From: Tubiluchus corallicola | Lineage: Eukaryota; Priapulida; Priapulimorpha; Priapulimorphida; Tubiluchidae | NCBI GenBank assembly: GCA_030141605.1 | Contig: JAQGDQ010001002.1 | Coordinates: 1 to 64,000 of the forward strand | Direction of reading: 5' to 3' | Length of the DNA stretch: 64,000 bases | Part shown: positions 1-11,200 of the stretch, piece by piece | Position numbering within the stretch: position 1 is the stretch's first letter | Layout of the letters: the number at the start of each line of letters is the position of its first letter | Position numbers and translations under genes: made by a program | Notes under the pieces: generated by a model | Databases searched by the model: none | Seen by the model: only the letters and a program-made list of their open reading frames with translations | Told to the model about the DNA's origin: nothing

Positions 1-37
<37 letters not shown>

Positions 38-75
38 GCCTGTCTGCTTCACTGCCTGCCTATCTGTCTATATAT
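1..75. repeat. (TATC)n microsatellite
   Basis: Perfect TATC units run from the window edge to about base 36, then decay into CTGCC/TGTC variants. The array is cut by the window start. Confidence 0.95.
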
Positions 76-905
76 CGTTACATTTTTTAACGTTAAGAAA
101 AACGACGCTTTCATTTAAACGACGTTTAAATCTAATCTAAATCTAATCATTGCATTGTAATAAAAATGTAATGAAAATTTACTGCAGTATTTGCGGCTTA
201 AAAAACCATGGATAATGAAACCAGCCGCATTTCAGAACCATCAATTGTTAAGAAAACTTGGTTAAAAAAACCAGTGCATCGTTTAACAAGGCCACAAATG
301 TTCACCCAGATGCCCGCAGGCATGAGAATAGCTCCCCCATGTTAATCTACATACACTGTACATACAATTCTACACTAAACTATACGTATTTGTTATTGTG
401 TCTACATGTGGTCGTTGGCATTTGCTTCTGGTTTAGTATCACGCTCATGTCTGCAACCTTCCAAGCCCTTGGCCATTTGAGCTTGGATCTGAAATTCACT
501 AGGCACACTTGTAGAGCAAAAATCTAGAACTTATTCAAAGTTATGAATTTATGATGCAGTACGAATACATTGGGGGGTCCCAGTGTCCTGCTTTGTCCAT
601 CCAGCACAGACAATGGTGTTCAGACGACTTTGAATATAGTATGAATTACGGTGAATTCTTCGAGAAGTGCTATGTTTAAAACAATGTCGCTTGTAATCAT
701 GAATTCCACTCGTACAAGCCTCGGGGGGGGGGGGGGTGAATAGGATAGTTATCGTGCAAAATATTTCCAAGTTTAACACCGCTGTTCTTAATAACCGTGA
801 TATATTTGCTTATGAGCTGTACTAGCTTAGTGAAGGGCAAATCTACTAACCTAGCTTTTCATATGAAGAAATTCTGCAGATTTTCTATTATATTAATTTT
901 TTATT
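76..905. other. Intergenic, no gene recognised
   Basis: AT-rich sequence with short chance open frames only. The one local oddity is a run of 14 G at 723-736. No domain, splice pair or repeat family was recognised. Confidence 0.6.
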
Positions 906-929
906 ATAATTATATATTATTCAAATATA

Positions 930-1590
930 TTATTATGATGTAATGTAATGATATGTAATATACTATAATATAATATGATATGATATGATATGATATGATG
1001 TGATGTGATGTGATGTGATGTGATGTGATGTGATGTGATGATATGTAATATAATATAATATAATATAATATAATATAATATAATATAATATAATGTAATA
1101 TAATGTAATGTAATATAATGTAATATAATGTAATATAATGTATTATAATATAATTAATATAACATAACATAACATACATAATATAATATAATATAATATA
1201 ATATAACGTATATAATATAATATAATATAACATAACATAACATAACATAATATAATATAACATAACATAACATAACATAACATAACATAACATAACATAA
1301 CATAACATAACATAACATAACATAACATAACATAACATAACATAACATAACATAACATAACATAACATAACATAACACAACACAACATAACATAACATAA
1401 CATAACATAACATAACATAACATAACATAACATAACATAACATAACATAACATAACATAACATAACATAACATAACATAACATAACATAACATAACATAA
1501 CATAACATAACATAACATAACATAACATAACATAACATAACATAACATAACATAACATAACATAACATAACATAATATAATATAAATACA
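930..1590. repeat. Compound pentanucleotide microsatellite
   Basis: Consecutive blocks of TGATA/TGATG units (about 960-1040), AATAT units (about 1040-1230) and a long ATAAC block (about 1229-1575, with a CACAA variant near 1375). The long reverse-strand open frames here encode only repeated MLCYV-type peptides and are artefacts of the pentamer. Confidence 0.95.
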
Positions 1591-1594
1591 GGTA

Positions 1595-1712
1595 TATAAT
1601 ATATTATATTATATTACACTGTACTGTATATAAATGTATATATATATACATATATACATTTATATACAGTACAGTGTAATATAATATAATATAATATATT
1701 ATAATATACTAT
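1595..1712. repeat. Long AT-rich inverted repeat (hairpin)
   Basis: Two arms of about 45-50 bp are near-perfect reverse complements around an ATATAT centre at about 1645-1655. Each arm carries the non-simple core ACTGTACTGTATATAAATG or its complement, so this is a true palindrome and not only a TA run. Confidence 0.8.
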
Positions 1713-1794
1713 ATATATATATTTATATAATATATATATATAATATATTATATAATATTATATAATATACAGGATATATTATATATATATACTG

Positions 1795-1965
1795 TATTGT
1801 ACTGTACTGCACTGTACTTTACTGTACTGCACTACACTACACTACACTACACTACACTACACTACACTACACTACACTACACTACACTACACTACACTAC
1901 ACTACACTACACTACACTACACTACACTACACTATACTACACTACACTACACTACACTATACATT
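1795..1965. repeat. (ACTAC)n microsatellite
   Basis: About 30 ACTAC pentamers, entered through ACTGT/ACTGC variants and left through ACTAT variants. Confidence 0.95.
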
Positions 1966-2317
1966 ATATTATATTGTATTATATTATATTAATTTTCTAT
2001 TATAACTAACTAATGCAAATATTCTTGTACATTATTACGAACAAATATGAATCAATTGCACTGTTAAAATATGTAATATATGCTGCGCTACGAGGATACC
2101 ACACTCCACGTAGCAGAGACACAGAAGGTATAAGATATGAGGATGTATGAGGATTGGATAGATGGCGCGTGTGAGGCGGAATTAATAGTAGAAGCAAGTG
2201 TAGATGTACTTGAATTGAATGATACTCCCCAGTTTAATTGAAAAATAATAGTGATATGAGAACATTAGACCATGTTGTGCTGTATGATTGTGAATTGTTG
2301 AAACTTGAAAGGAATAA

Positions 2318-2599
2318 AACTTTCTAAACATTTATGACATTAATAAGTTCCAAACTGACATTTTCATGTGCAAATTCCCTCATAAATTACTGCCTCCCTT
2401 ATTTACTGATTATATTTGTTTGAATGCTGAGATACATAATTACGGCACACGTTATAGACTTAACTATCACTACATACAGTGCAACACAAATGTTAGAAAA
2501 TTTTCTATTAAATACAATGGCCCTTACATATGGAATTCAATAGCTCCAGCTATTAAAAATGCCAACTCCCTGTCCATATTTAAAAAAAATATAAATTAA
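2318..2599 (+). pseudogene. Non-LTR retrotransposon RT, C-terminal remnant
   Basis: One frame is open from 2318 to the stop at 2597-2599. It reads as the far C-terminal part of a LINE reverse transcriptase: a DINKFQ..IFMCKF segment, then LLPPLF, an IHNYGTR motif, FSIKYNGPYIWNSI and a SL.IFKK end. These blocks are typical of CR1/jockey-type animal LINEs (family knowledge). A stop lies just upstream, there is no catalytic YxDD part and no start, so this is a 5'-truncated fossil and not a host gene. Confidence 0.75.
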
Positions 2600-3022
2600 A
2601 CTTACTTGAAACATATAACTGATTACTCAATCATGATTTGTTGTTTTTCATTTTCAAAAACTTCCCCTCTAGTATGATAATATTTTTATTACTTCCCACC
2701 CGTATTTATATCTGCATATATTGTAATATTGTATCTGTATATATTGTAAATTTTCTTCGTAATTAATTCTAGTGGCCTACCATAAGCTAGCTTCTTAGGT
2801 CTCTAGCGCAAAATTCATGAATTGTATCATATTTTTGTATTAACAAAAACTGATTATCGATGCACATGTGATGTATATGTATATGTTTATTGCGAAACAA
2901 ATCTACAAAATGTAAAAAAAATAATATACATTGGAATGAGAACGAAAGATCAGCTGGTCTAAAGGAAGAGGAATTTCCCTGGGTAAAACTATGAAAAAAG
3001 ACGACAGTCAGCAAGGACGAAT

Positions 3023-3297
3023 TGGAATGGGTGCTACTGTAAATGAACTTACACGAGTGGCGACATCTCCCGGGCTGTTTAAAAAGGTTTTGAGACGTAA
3101 GGATGTAGATGCAGATGAAACAGCTTGTGTTGTGTTAGCATTTTATGCAATAGACATGAACATATTTATTTAAATTTCATTGACGTAGTTTGTTTTGCAG
3201 CATTTGGAAATTTACATTGTGAGCAGCCATAGTTTATTTGTGTCCTGCAAATGGCGAGGTCCTTCTGTTTCTCACGAACTAACGAAATATTGTCTTA
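3023..3297 (+). repeat. Dispersed 0.27 kb repeat, copy 1
   Basis: Nearly identical to 35557-35829. The shared block starts at GGAATGGGTGCTACTG and ends at AAATATTGTCTTA, with unrelated flanks. It contains an open frame of about 50 codons (GMGATVNELTRVATSPGLF...). The family is not recognised; it could be a SINE or a fragment of a longer element. Confidence 0.7.
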
Positions 3298-3419
3298 AGG
3301 ATTATTCTTTGGTTCTCAGTAATGTGTGCGTTGAAATAAACAGTAATCATTTCTTTTACACGTAACAGGTGGCGCCAGCGTGCAGCTCATCTTCTCATTT
3401 CCAAGACGTAATCCGGAGA

Positions 3420-3593
3420 CTGTGTGTGTGTGTGTGTGTGTGCGCGTGTGCGTGCATGCGTGCATGTGTGTTTAGCTTTAATCAAGCTAAAACAGTAAAT
3501 TTGAATAATATAGATAACGTATAATTGTCATTAAATATATATATATATATATATATAAAAATTCATTTCAATTCATATAATCAATATATATTG

Positions 3594-3639
<46 letters not shown>

Positions 3640-3660
3640 CAATATATATATATCTCGGTT
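3420..3660. repeat. (TG)n and (TA)n microsatellites
   Basis: TG/CGTG dinucleotides at 3420-3470 and two TA runs at about 3533-3557 and 3598-3655, with an AATCAATATATATTGATT palindrome between and beside the TA runs. Confidence 0.9.
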
Positions 3661-3668
3661 GATGATGA

Positions 3669-4000
3669 TGACGGCGCCATCTCTTGTCAATTTATGTAAC
3701 TCTAACCCAGTACTTAAAACTATTAATTTTTGGTCTTACTGTTGTTAGTTTTTCTGGCATTATTATCTGTGTTTCTCTTAAGTTTAAGTTGCTTCTTCCT
3801 ATGTATAGGATTAATGATTTGTGTGTGTGTGTCTGTGTGTATGTATGTGGCGCCATCTCTTGTCAATTTATGTAACACTTACCCAGTACTTACTACTATT
3901 AATTTCTGCTCTTACTGTTGTTCGATTTTCTGGCATTATTATCTGTGTTTCTCCTAAGTTGAAGTTGCTTCTTCCCATGTAAAGGATTAATGATTTTCTC
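3669..4000. repeat. Tandem duplication, about 176 bp unit
   Basis: GGCGCCATCTCTTGTCAATT begins one unit near 3673 and recurs near 3849. Both units end in GGATTAATGATTT. A short GTGTG run separates them. Confidence 0.85.
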
Positions 4001-4210
4001 GTTTGTTTTTTGAACTATCATTGCTTACATTACTAGTAGTGCTTATCATACATACATAAATAAATGTCCACGTAAATAAAATGTCTTGACACATGAAGAT
4101 AGATGCCATTTCTTTGTGATTTGTCGGGAAAACGTCCATTATACAACTCTCATGAATTATACAGAGTAAATATACATCTCTCATGATCACCGTTCGCGAC
4201 AGCAATAATG

Positions 4211-4262
4211 TAGTGGTCATAGCGTCGACTTGTAAACAAAGAGTTCCTGGTTCAAATGCAGG
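4211..4262 (+). repeat. tRNA-like SINE head (A and B boxes)
   Basis: TAGTGGTCATAGCG (4211-4224) resembles a pol III A box and GGTTCAAATGC (4249-4259) a B box, at tRNA-like spacing. No acceptor stem closes, so this looks like a decayed tRNA-derived SINE or tRNA relic. Confidence 0.45.
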
Positions 4263-4376
4263 CTGTACTCCTACGATTTTCTTTCAGGCGAGTTTGGTTT
4301 CAAAATTTAACAATGCTAAGTTTATTTTATAGCAATCATGAATTTATTACATTATCAGTTGTAAAGTTGTTGCATA

Positions 4377-4379
<3 letters not shown>

Positions 4380-4427
<48 letters not shown>

Positions 4428-4443
4428 GAGAGAGAGAGAGAGG

Positions 4444-4521
<78 letters not shown>
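4380..4521. repeat. (GA)n microsatellite
   Basis: About 140 bases of GA dinucleotides with two GGGG interruptions. Confidence 0.97.
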
Positions 4522-4524
<3 letters not shown>

Positions 4525-4744
4525 TGCTTGGCGGCCATGATCAACGTATCAAAACATACACTATACTACAGTCACGTAGACATACAGTTATGGTTGTTGA
4601 TTGTTTAGAACTCAAATACCTGAAGTACTGAAATGTTAGCTGGACCAACTACTGTGTTACTCTACTAGACTTACAACTGTGCTAGAGACCTACAACTGGG
4701 CTACTGTATTACGCTGTACAACGCGTTTCTAATTCTGAGAACAC

Positions 4745-4860
4745 TGATTGGCTAAAGACTTCACCCTTTCTTGTTAAAATAGACCCGTCCGAAACCATTT
4801 CGAGTATAAAAGAACTGGACAACTGAGATACAGTCTCCTTAGTTTTTGAGCGACGTAAGT
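4745..4860 (+). promoter_or_regulatory. Candidate pol II promoter and first splice donor
   Basis: An inverted CCAAT box (GATTGGCT, about 4746-4753) lies about 55 bases upstream of TATAAAAG (4805-4812). Start of transcription would be expected near 4835. A consensus donor GTAAGT sits at 4855-4860, giving a short first exon without an ATG. The next same-strand gene is the C2HC-finger gene whose 5' non-coding exons begin at 7958, so I infer this is its promoter and leader exon. Motifs are seen; the link to the gene is inference. Confidence 0.5.
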
Positions 4861-5334
4861 AGATAGTGTGAATTTATTTAATATCTTGTAATGAATATCA
4901 TTTATTTTTCTCGTTGTGTTTTGATATTGTTTATTGTTGAGTATTGTGCATATCTTAAGTGATCTTTATAATTATTAATGAGTGCTGTAATGTAGTTTAC
5001 ATTATCTAAGGTAAGAAAATGTTTTTTTTTAAACTTTCAACATGGCAGACACGTGCATCTATGTGCGTATGTACCTATGCGGCTTTAGTTTTGTTTGCTA
5101 ATTCTTGGATATTTAGATATCTTTATATATATTTTGATATATAAAATTTTGATAATATATATTATAAAATATAAATAAATAATATTTATATATATATAAA
5201 TATAGATAATATTAAATATATATAAGAAAAGTGACTATTCATAATATATTATTCCCTAATTGTTACAGGAAGCTTTTAGTTTCAATTTTAATTTTATTCC
5301 AAATATTATAGTCCTTAATTTTACAAATTCAAAC

Positions 5335-5795
5335 TGCGAAGTCCGTAACTGACGTGTCCGCATCCGCAAAACGCGGATTGACTGAAATTTGAAAATCCGC
5401 GTCACATAATCCGTAAAAATATAAGCAAACACTACTTATGGTAATGGTGTTAAAACCGCTTTTTGTATAAAGTTATAATCACCATTCAATAATAAATTAA
5501 GAGGCCAGACCACGTAAAGCAATTTTGCCCAACATCATACCCAACACACCCACCACAAACCATAAAATGTTGGAGCAAAAAACTATAATATTTGTAATTG
5601 TAAGGAATGTTTTGCGTTGGAAATTTTCCATGCGTGGTTTTTTGCGCGCTGAAATTTCGCGTAAAATCCCAATTTTGACATTAAAAATCCGCATATCTGC
5701 AAATGATGCAGTATCCTTAATCCGCAATTTCGCATAATATGCGGACACCGCATCCGCATTGCAGATCAGCTATCCGCCCATCTCTACTGCATGTA
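5335..5795. mobile_element. hAT-like MITE (candidate)
   Basis: The segment is rich in GCGGAT/ATCCGC words at both ends and ends in ATCCGCCCATCTCTAC. Read on the minus strand this gives a TAGAGATGGGCGGATA-type terminus, as common in animal hAT non-autonomous elements (family knowledge). No transposase. The left terminus is poorly defined and no target duplication was confirmed. Confidence 0.4.
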
Positions 5796-6131
5796 AAATT
5801 TAAGGCTGATTTTCGAAAAAAAATAACTGAATAGGCCCACAACTTGTTCCATTTTTAACCCACTTATACTATTACGAATTTTATAATTTCTTTCTTCGCA
5901 TCTTATACTGTTATTTCCGTTATGCTGAACATCAGTGTTTAGTCAATAATGAAGATACCTTTTTTTACTTTTGTTCCATTTGTGGCAAATTTAAACTAAC
6001 GCTAGACAAATCTGCGTTAATTTAGTTTGCAATAGAAGTAAATGCAGTGCTAAGACAGGCATTAATTTATTTCCTTGTTATACACGTTTAAGATAAGAAA
6101 ATTTGCTAACAATTTAGTACTTTTTCTTCAA

Positions 6132-6672
6132 AAATGTTCAAATGTAAACAACTGTTTTTCCTGCGCATGAGCAGTAGACGTTTAGAGCTCAAGTCTTTAA
6201 AAATATTGAAATGTAAACAACTGTTTTTCCTGCGCATGAGCAGTAGACGTTTAGCGCTCAAGTCTTTAAAAATATTGAAATGTAAACAACTGTTTTTCCT
6301 GCGCATGAGCAGTAGACGTTTAGAGCTCAAGTCTTTAAAATATTGAAATGTAAACGGCTGTTTTTCCTGCGCATGAGCAGTAGACGTTTAGAGCTCAAGT
6401 CTTTAAAATATTGAAATGTAAACGGCTGTTTTTCCTGCGCATGAGCAGTAGACGTTTAGAGCTCAAGTCTTTAAAAATATTGAAATGTAAACAACTGTTT
6501 TTCCTGCGCATGAGCAGTAGACGTTTAGAGCTCAAGTCTTTAAAAATATTGAAATGTAAACGGCTGTTTTTCCTGCGCATGAGCAGTAGACGTTTAGAGC
6601 TCAAGTCTTTAAAAATAGTCAAATTGTAAACAACTGTTTTTCCTGCGCATGAGCAGTAGACGTTTAGAGCTG
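6132..6672. repeat. Minisatellite, 68-69 bp unit, 8 copies
   Basis: ATGTAAACA recurs at 6142, 6211 and 6280 and then at 68-69 bp steps. Each unit holds CCTGCGCATGAGCAGTAGACG. Because 69 is a multiple of 3, both strands give long periodic open frames; no protein is implied. Confidence 0.95.
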
Positions 6673-6679
6673 CTACTGT

Positions 6680-7957
6680 TGTAGCATTTCGGCCAGTTTT
6701 TGTCCTTTATAATTAGTTCGGTATTTCTGTATATTTGACTCTGTTTGCTTTGACCTTTCTCACCACACTTCAACTTCTTTACATGAAAACGCTTAGGAAT
6801 AAAAATGAGTAAAAATTCGACAGCCAGTGACCCAGAAACGTTTGTACAGGGTGTCGCAAAAGAAACGGCGTAGTAGAAATATTCTAACAAGCTGAAATGC
6901 TCTGATCAAATAACATGGAAGCGTGTTTGTTCACGTGTGCGAAATAAAAATGATTCTATTTCTATTGTTTGACTGTCTTAACAATTAGTTATAAATCTAC
7001 GGATTGACGATTTTTTATTAAAATTTTTACCTCCACCCTGTGAAGCAAAAATGGCTTTATCAGCTGGCTTCATACTGAGTCTGGTAAATAAATTTTCAGT
7101 GTCATAAAGAAGCCAATCTTCATGCTGTAGAAAAAACAGCACAGTTAAAAATGTTGCTGTTCAAATTTAAATTACGCGTTTATGATTGAACTCTCAAATG
7201 GCTGTTTAAGATAAGTGCTATTTTTGTAAGAAATTAAGTAGCCCTTGATGTGTTTGTATTTTTCGTTATCAGTGACACGTTTGCCAAAAAAGAAAATTTG
7301 CCACAAGATAATGATCTCCGCAAACGAAGTTAAGCAACATAAAGCCCGGTTAATAAATGAATAGTGACTACTGAATGATGAATGAATAATGGCTCGTAGT
7401 AAACTTATCTATAAATTTGTGCCTTTTGAGGAATCATGGGTACGCATTCTGACCAGCCACAAGGTTGTTCATTAAAGTATCCACTGACTTTGAATACTGG
7501 CAGACAGCTTGCTAAATGCAGGACTGTAATTCACTCAACCAAAAAAAACACACCAAAAAAACAACACAAGAGCTGCTATAATATTATGAGAAAATTAACT
7601 TTTAATGCACGTAATTAAAAATTGTCATTTTTTCAGATCCAAACTTTGTCTTTTTTCAAATTTTAAATTACCAAGATAGTAATTAAGTACACACTTTTAA
7701 ATGTAAATTTTATACTACATTTACTGTACTGACACCAGAAGTACTGTGATATTATATTGGTGTACATTTTTTTCAGATTAAGCATTCCATTCTAAGATTG
7801 CTAACTACTATTGTTTATTTGTTTATCAAGCTTTCTTCATCAAGCCTTCGTATTCGTTATTACTTATTTTGACCCTGTATATTAACATCAGAGCTGCTAT
7901 AAAATTATAAAAAAGTTAACGTTTATTGCATGTAATTAAAAGTTGTTATTTTTTCAG
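6680..7957. other. Presumed 5' intron of the C2HC-finger gene
   Basis: AT-rich with no coding signal. Acceptor-like TTTTTTCAG|AT strings occur near 7637 and 7776 but lack a paired donor close by. From about 7860 it is part of the inverted duplication shared with 25.8-28.0 kb. Confidence 0.5.
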
Positions 7958-7988
7958 ATACCCGTGTATTAGCTGCAATATTAATTTG
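7958..7988 (+). other. Candidate 5'-UTR microexon of the C2HC-finger gene
   Basis: A 31-nt segment lies between TTTTTTCAG and GTAAGT. The inverted paralogue keeps both splice sites around a 32-nt segment (27850-27881), although the interior has diverged. This preservation of signals but not of content supports a real non-coding exon. Confidence 0.5.
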
Positions 7989-8227
7989 GTAAGTTTCACT
8001 ATTTTCTTGTTGAATTTTTAAATTTTAAATGACCCTACTGTCCGTGTGTCTGTTCGTCCACTGTCCACAATAGGTTTTTCTCTTGTATTTCTGTAACAAA
8101 TGATCGGATGGTTATGAAACTCGTGCGATTCGAACTCAAGATCATGTGCAGTTAGAATCTTGACATTGCTAAAATGGTTTTAGCTGACCGAGCCGTAAAT
8201 AACACTTCATTCTTTTGCTTATTTCAG

Positions 8228-8268
8228 ATTGAAGCGTCACGATTATCTTTTTGGATCATGCCTAAGCG
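8228..8268 (+). CDS. C2HC-finger gene exon with start codon (CDS from 8258)
   Basis: Acceptor TTATTTCAG ends at 8227 and donor GTAAGT starts at 8269. The exon carries 30 nt of leader and codes only for MPK plus two bases of Arg4. The same exon with ATG and a GTATGT donor is present in the inverted paralogue at 27565-27609. Confidence 0.7.
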
Positions 8269-11200
8269 GTAAGTAAAGAAATTTTGCTTTTTAGCCAGAA
8301 AACCTTTCCATTTACTTTTTTATTTTCTGCATATGTACCATTGTCCAAACAAACAGAAATATTTTTCTTCTCTTAATTGTCTCGTGTGGTGTGAGATTAT
8401 TCTTTATTTATATAACTTTTTACAGGATCATCTTACAATTTATTTTTGAAACATTTTAAGTTAACAAGCCAGCCCCACGTCTGTTGTGTTTGAAATCATT
8501 AAAAATTTCAACACTCAATAACCTGAAGACTTTGCTGCCAGTAAACAGAACATCATTTTTCTTGTAACAAAACTTTAAACAATATAATATATTTTGTGTT
8601 ATTATAGTGATAAAAAAGTCAAATCAAATTTACTACATACCCTTACTGTCTTGTATTAACCGCTGTTGTTTTCTTTTTCTGTTAAACTAGTAAAATGAAA
8701 TGACGTTTTTCTTCTTTTTTCAGTTGCCATTGGTTTGCCCAGTGTGGGGGGCAGGGGAACATCAACCCCCGGTACGCCACGCACAGGGCCACGTCTGCCT
8801 GTGCGTGGCGCTACGAGCGGCAGCGCCAGAGGGAGCTGGTGGCAGGGGTGGATGCTCGGCCACCCCTGCAAGAGGTCCAGAGCAAGCCGAAGCCAGTGTA
8901 AGTAGACACGATTATAATTACAAATTAGCTTTTTCAGTAGAACCGTTCATTTCGCCCCCTCGTGGCTATAGTTTTCGTTTTTGTTTACTTTGTAGTTTCG
9001 TTTTTGTTTACTTTACACAAAACATTACCGTTTAGTCTTTGTGAAGCAAACAATGCATAATAAATTAACAGCTAGCTTATTACAATCATTTCATGGAGTT
9101 TTCATATCGTCTTAATCGACACGAACTGGAACGTTGTCTCTGGTCATTTCATTCCATCCGAGATATTGCTGATTTTTCGATAGTTAATTATTGTACCAAA
9201 AAGAAAAAATGATTATAGCAAATGACGTCAACAATCATTTAAAGTTACGTCACTGTTTTTTGTATCGTAGTATAATGGTAATGATAAGAATAGAATAAGG
9301 ATGATGATGGTGACAATGATGGTGGTAATGATAATGATGGTGGTGATGGTAATGATGTTGGTGATGGTAATGGTAATCATTTAGAGAGAGATGGGAGAGA
9401 GAGAGAGAGCGAGAGAGAGAGAGAGAGAGAGAGAGGCATGGAAGGAAGAAGCAAGAATGAATGTCGTAGTCACCAGGAAACATGATGACCTAGTGGTTAT
9501 GAAATTGTTTTCGTAATTCAAATGTGTCTGTTTCAAATTCAGGCTGAGTTCCAGCTATTTACTTTCTTGTCTTCTGGAGTTTAATGTGTATCAACATTCA
9601 TAATAATTGTGGTTTTCTACATAGCAAGTATTTCACTATGTTGGTTGCAGTAGTTCATTTAGCTGCTGAAAGAGACGGCTTGCTAAATTCTGTTGTTTCT
9701 TAATTGAGCACAATATTTACTCGAGTAGTTGTGAACTGTAACTGAACAACTGACCTACCAACTTTGAGCAATTTTCGTCCAAGAAGTCATGGGTAACTTG
9801 AATATGACTTAATATATTTTTGGTTAAAACGTTTTAGACATGAATAATCTATGGCTATATAAATAATAATAATTATAATTGTCCTTAACAATGTTTAGGA
9901 CACTAATAGTCCAATGATAACAGCTTATTTTCAGAGTAGTTTTGATAGAACCCGCTTGGCAGAACGAGCGGTAATTAAATCTTTATTATTACGTGTCAGG
10001 AATTGAACCCGCGACCTCCAGGATGGGAAACGAACACATTACAATTGAGCTAACCCCCGAAATTTTTGCTCTTAAATAACACATAGCAACAAAATATTTG
10101 CTGTTTCTTTTCAGTTAGATGTGCAAATTTGTGCTTTCAACACTAGAAAATTGATATTTCATTTATTTTTCTTTCCATTTGGAGATGTCCAATATGTCAG
10201 CTTGTATAGTCAATGTTTATAATGAACCTACCAGAGTTGAACTTGTGCGTTAAGAGGATTGATCAGTTTTTCAAACACGTGCTTAACAAATTGCCAGCAA
10301 ATAGGAGTCATTTAGTTCCAACAATTTCTAATGTAGTTTTATTAACTTCTTAAACATGCAGATTTTTCAGAGATTTTTTTGAGAATAGTTTGATTCAATA
10401 TCGTTTATTGCTTTCGTTAATGAGCTGTGGAAAAATTGGGATACGCAATCCCGATTTTATACCAGCAAATAGGAGTCAGTTAGTTCCAACAAATTTCTCA
10501 TGTAGTTTTATTAAATTTGTTTATCCATAAAGTTATTAAACTGGAAGTGCATCTTCCCATCATATAAGTTTTTTAGTCTTCTTTGCTGTTAATTTTTTTC
10601 GGAGTTTGACAAAATGACTGTACGTTTTGTAGAAAAATGAAAATTATTTTTGTCTCTTTTAGGCGAAGGTGCCCAAACTTTGTCAGTTGCGGAGGGCAGG
10701 GGAATGTAGTGGAGGGTCGGGGCAGGCACTACGTGATGGCAAACTGTCCTTTTGAGCAGGAGGCGGTGCCTGTCCCGGCCGTGCGTGTGACCAGGTAAGC
10801 GGATTTTTTTTTATAACTTAAACCTAACAAAAAGGAAATCTTAATTTTACTGTATTTTTATTTCGTGTACAATTGTCAGAAGTGCACAGTTAGAACTGAC
10901 TTTCAAGCCTTAAATTTCAACTTAGGAGTAAAACCCGCAAATGTCTTATTACCAGAGAATGGAGTTGTAAAGTAATAATGAACTTTAACCTTTCCAAGAG
11001 TACTACAACTACGCTCGCAAAAAACGATCTTTCAAGAGAAATCATTTTATACAGTCGTCTAACTGTAAATGTTCTGGAATTCATTACGGTCAAAAACCTA
11101 ACAATGGCTTTTGTAAAGAGCTTGAAAAGAAAAAGGGAACATTCGTCCAAAACCTAATAAAAGGTGAGAGAGACTGAATAAACTGAGGAAAAAAATCACA

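Noticed and set aside
910-1573. Long reverse-strand frames of repeated MLCYV
   Set aside because: They are direct readings of an ATAAC pentamer array open in several frames; no coding signal.
2318-2599. Host gene encoding a 77-aa protein
   Set aside because: The sequence matches LINE RT C-terminal blocks and has no start exon; a retrotransposon fossil is the better reading.
4256-4544. Arg-Glu repeat frame and its Ser-Leu mirror
   Set aside because: Artefact of the GA dinucleotide array.
9999-10054. Functional tRNA-Gly(CCC) gene
   Set aside because: The B box and anticodon-like loop are present but the acceptor stem does not pair and the T stem has mismatches.
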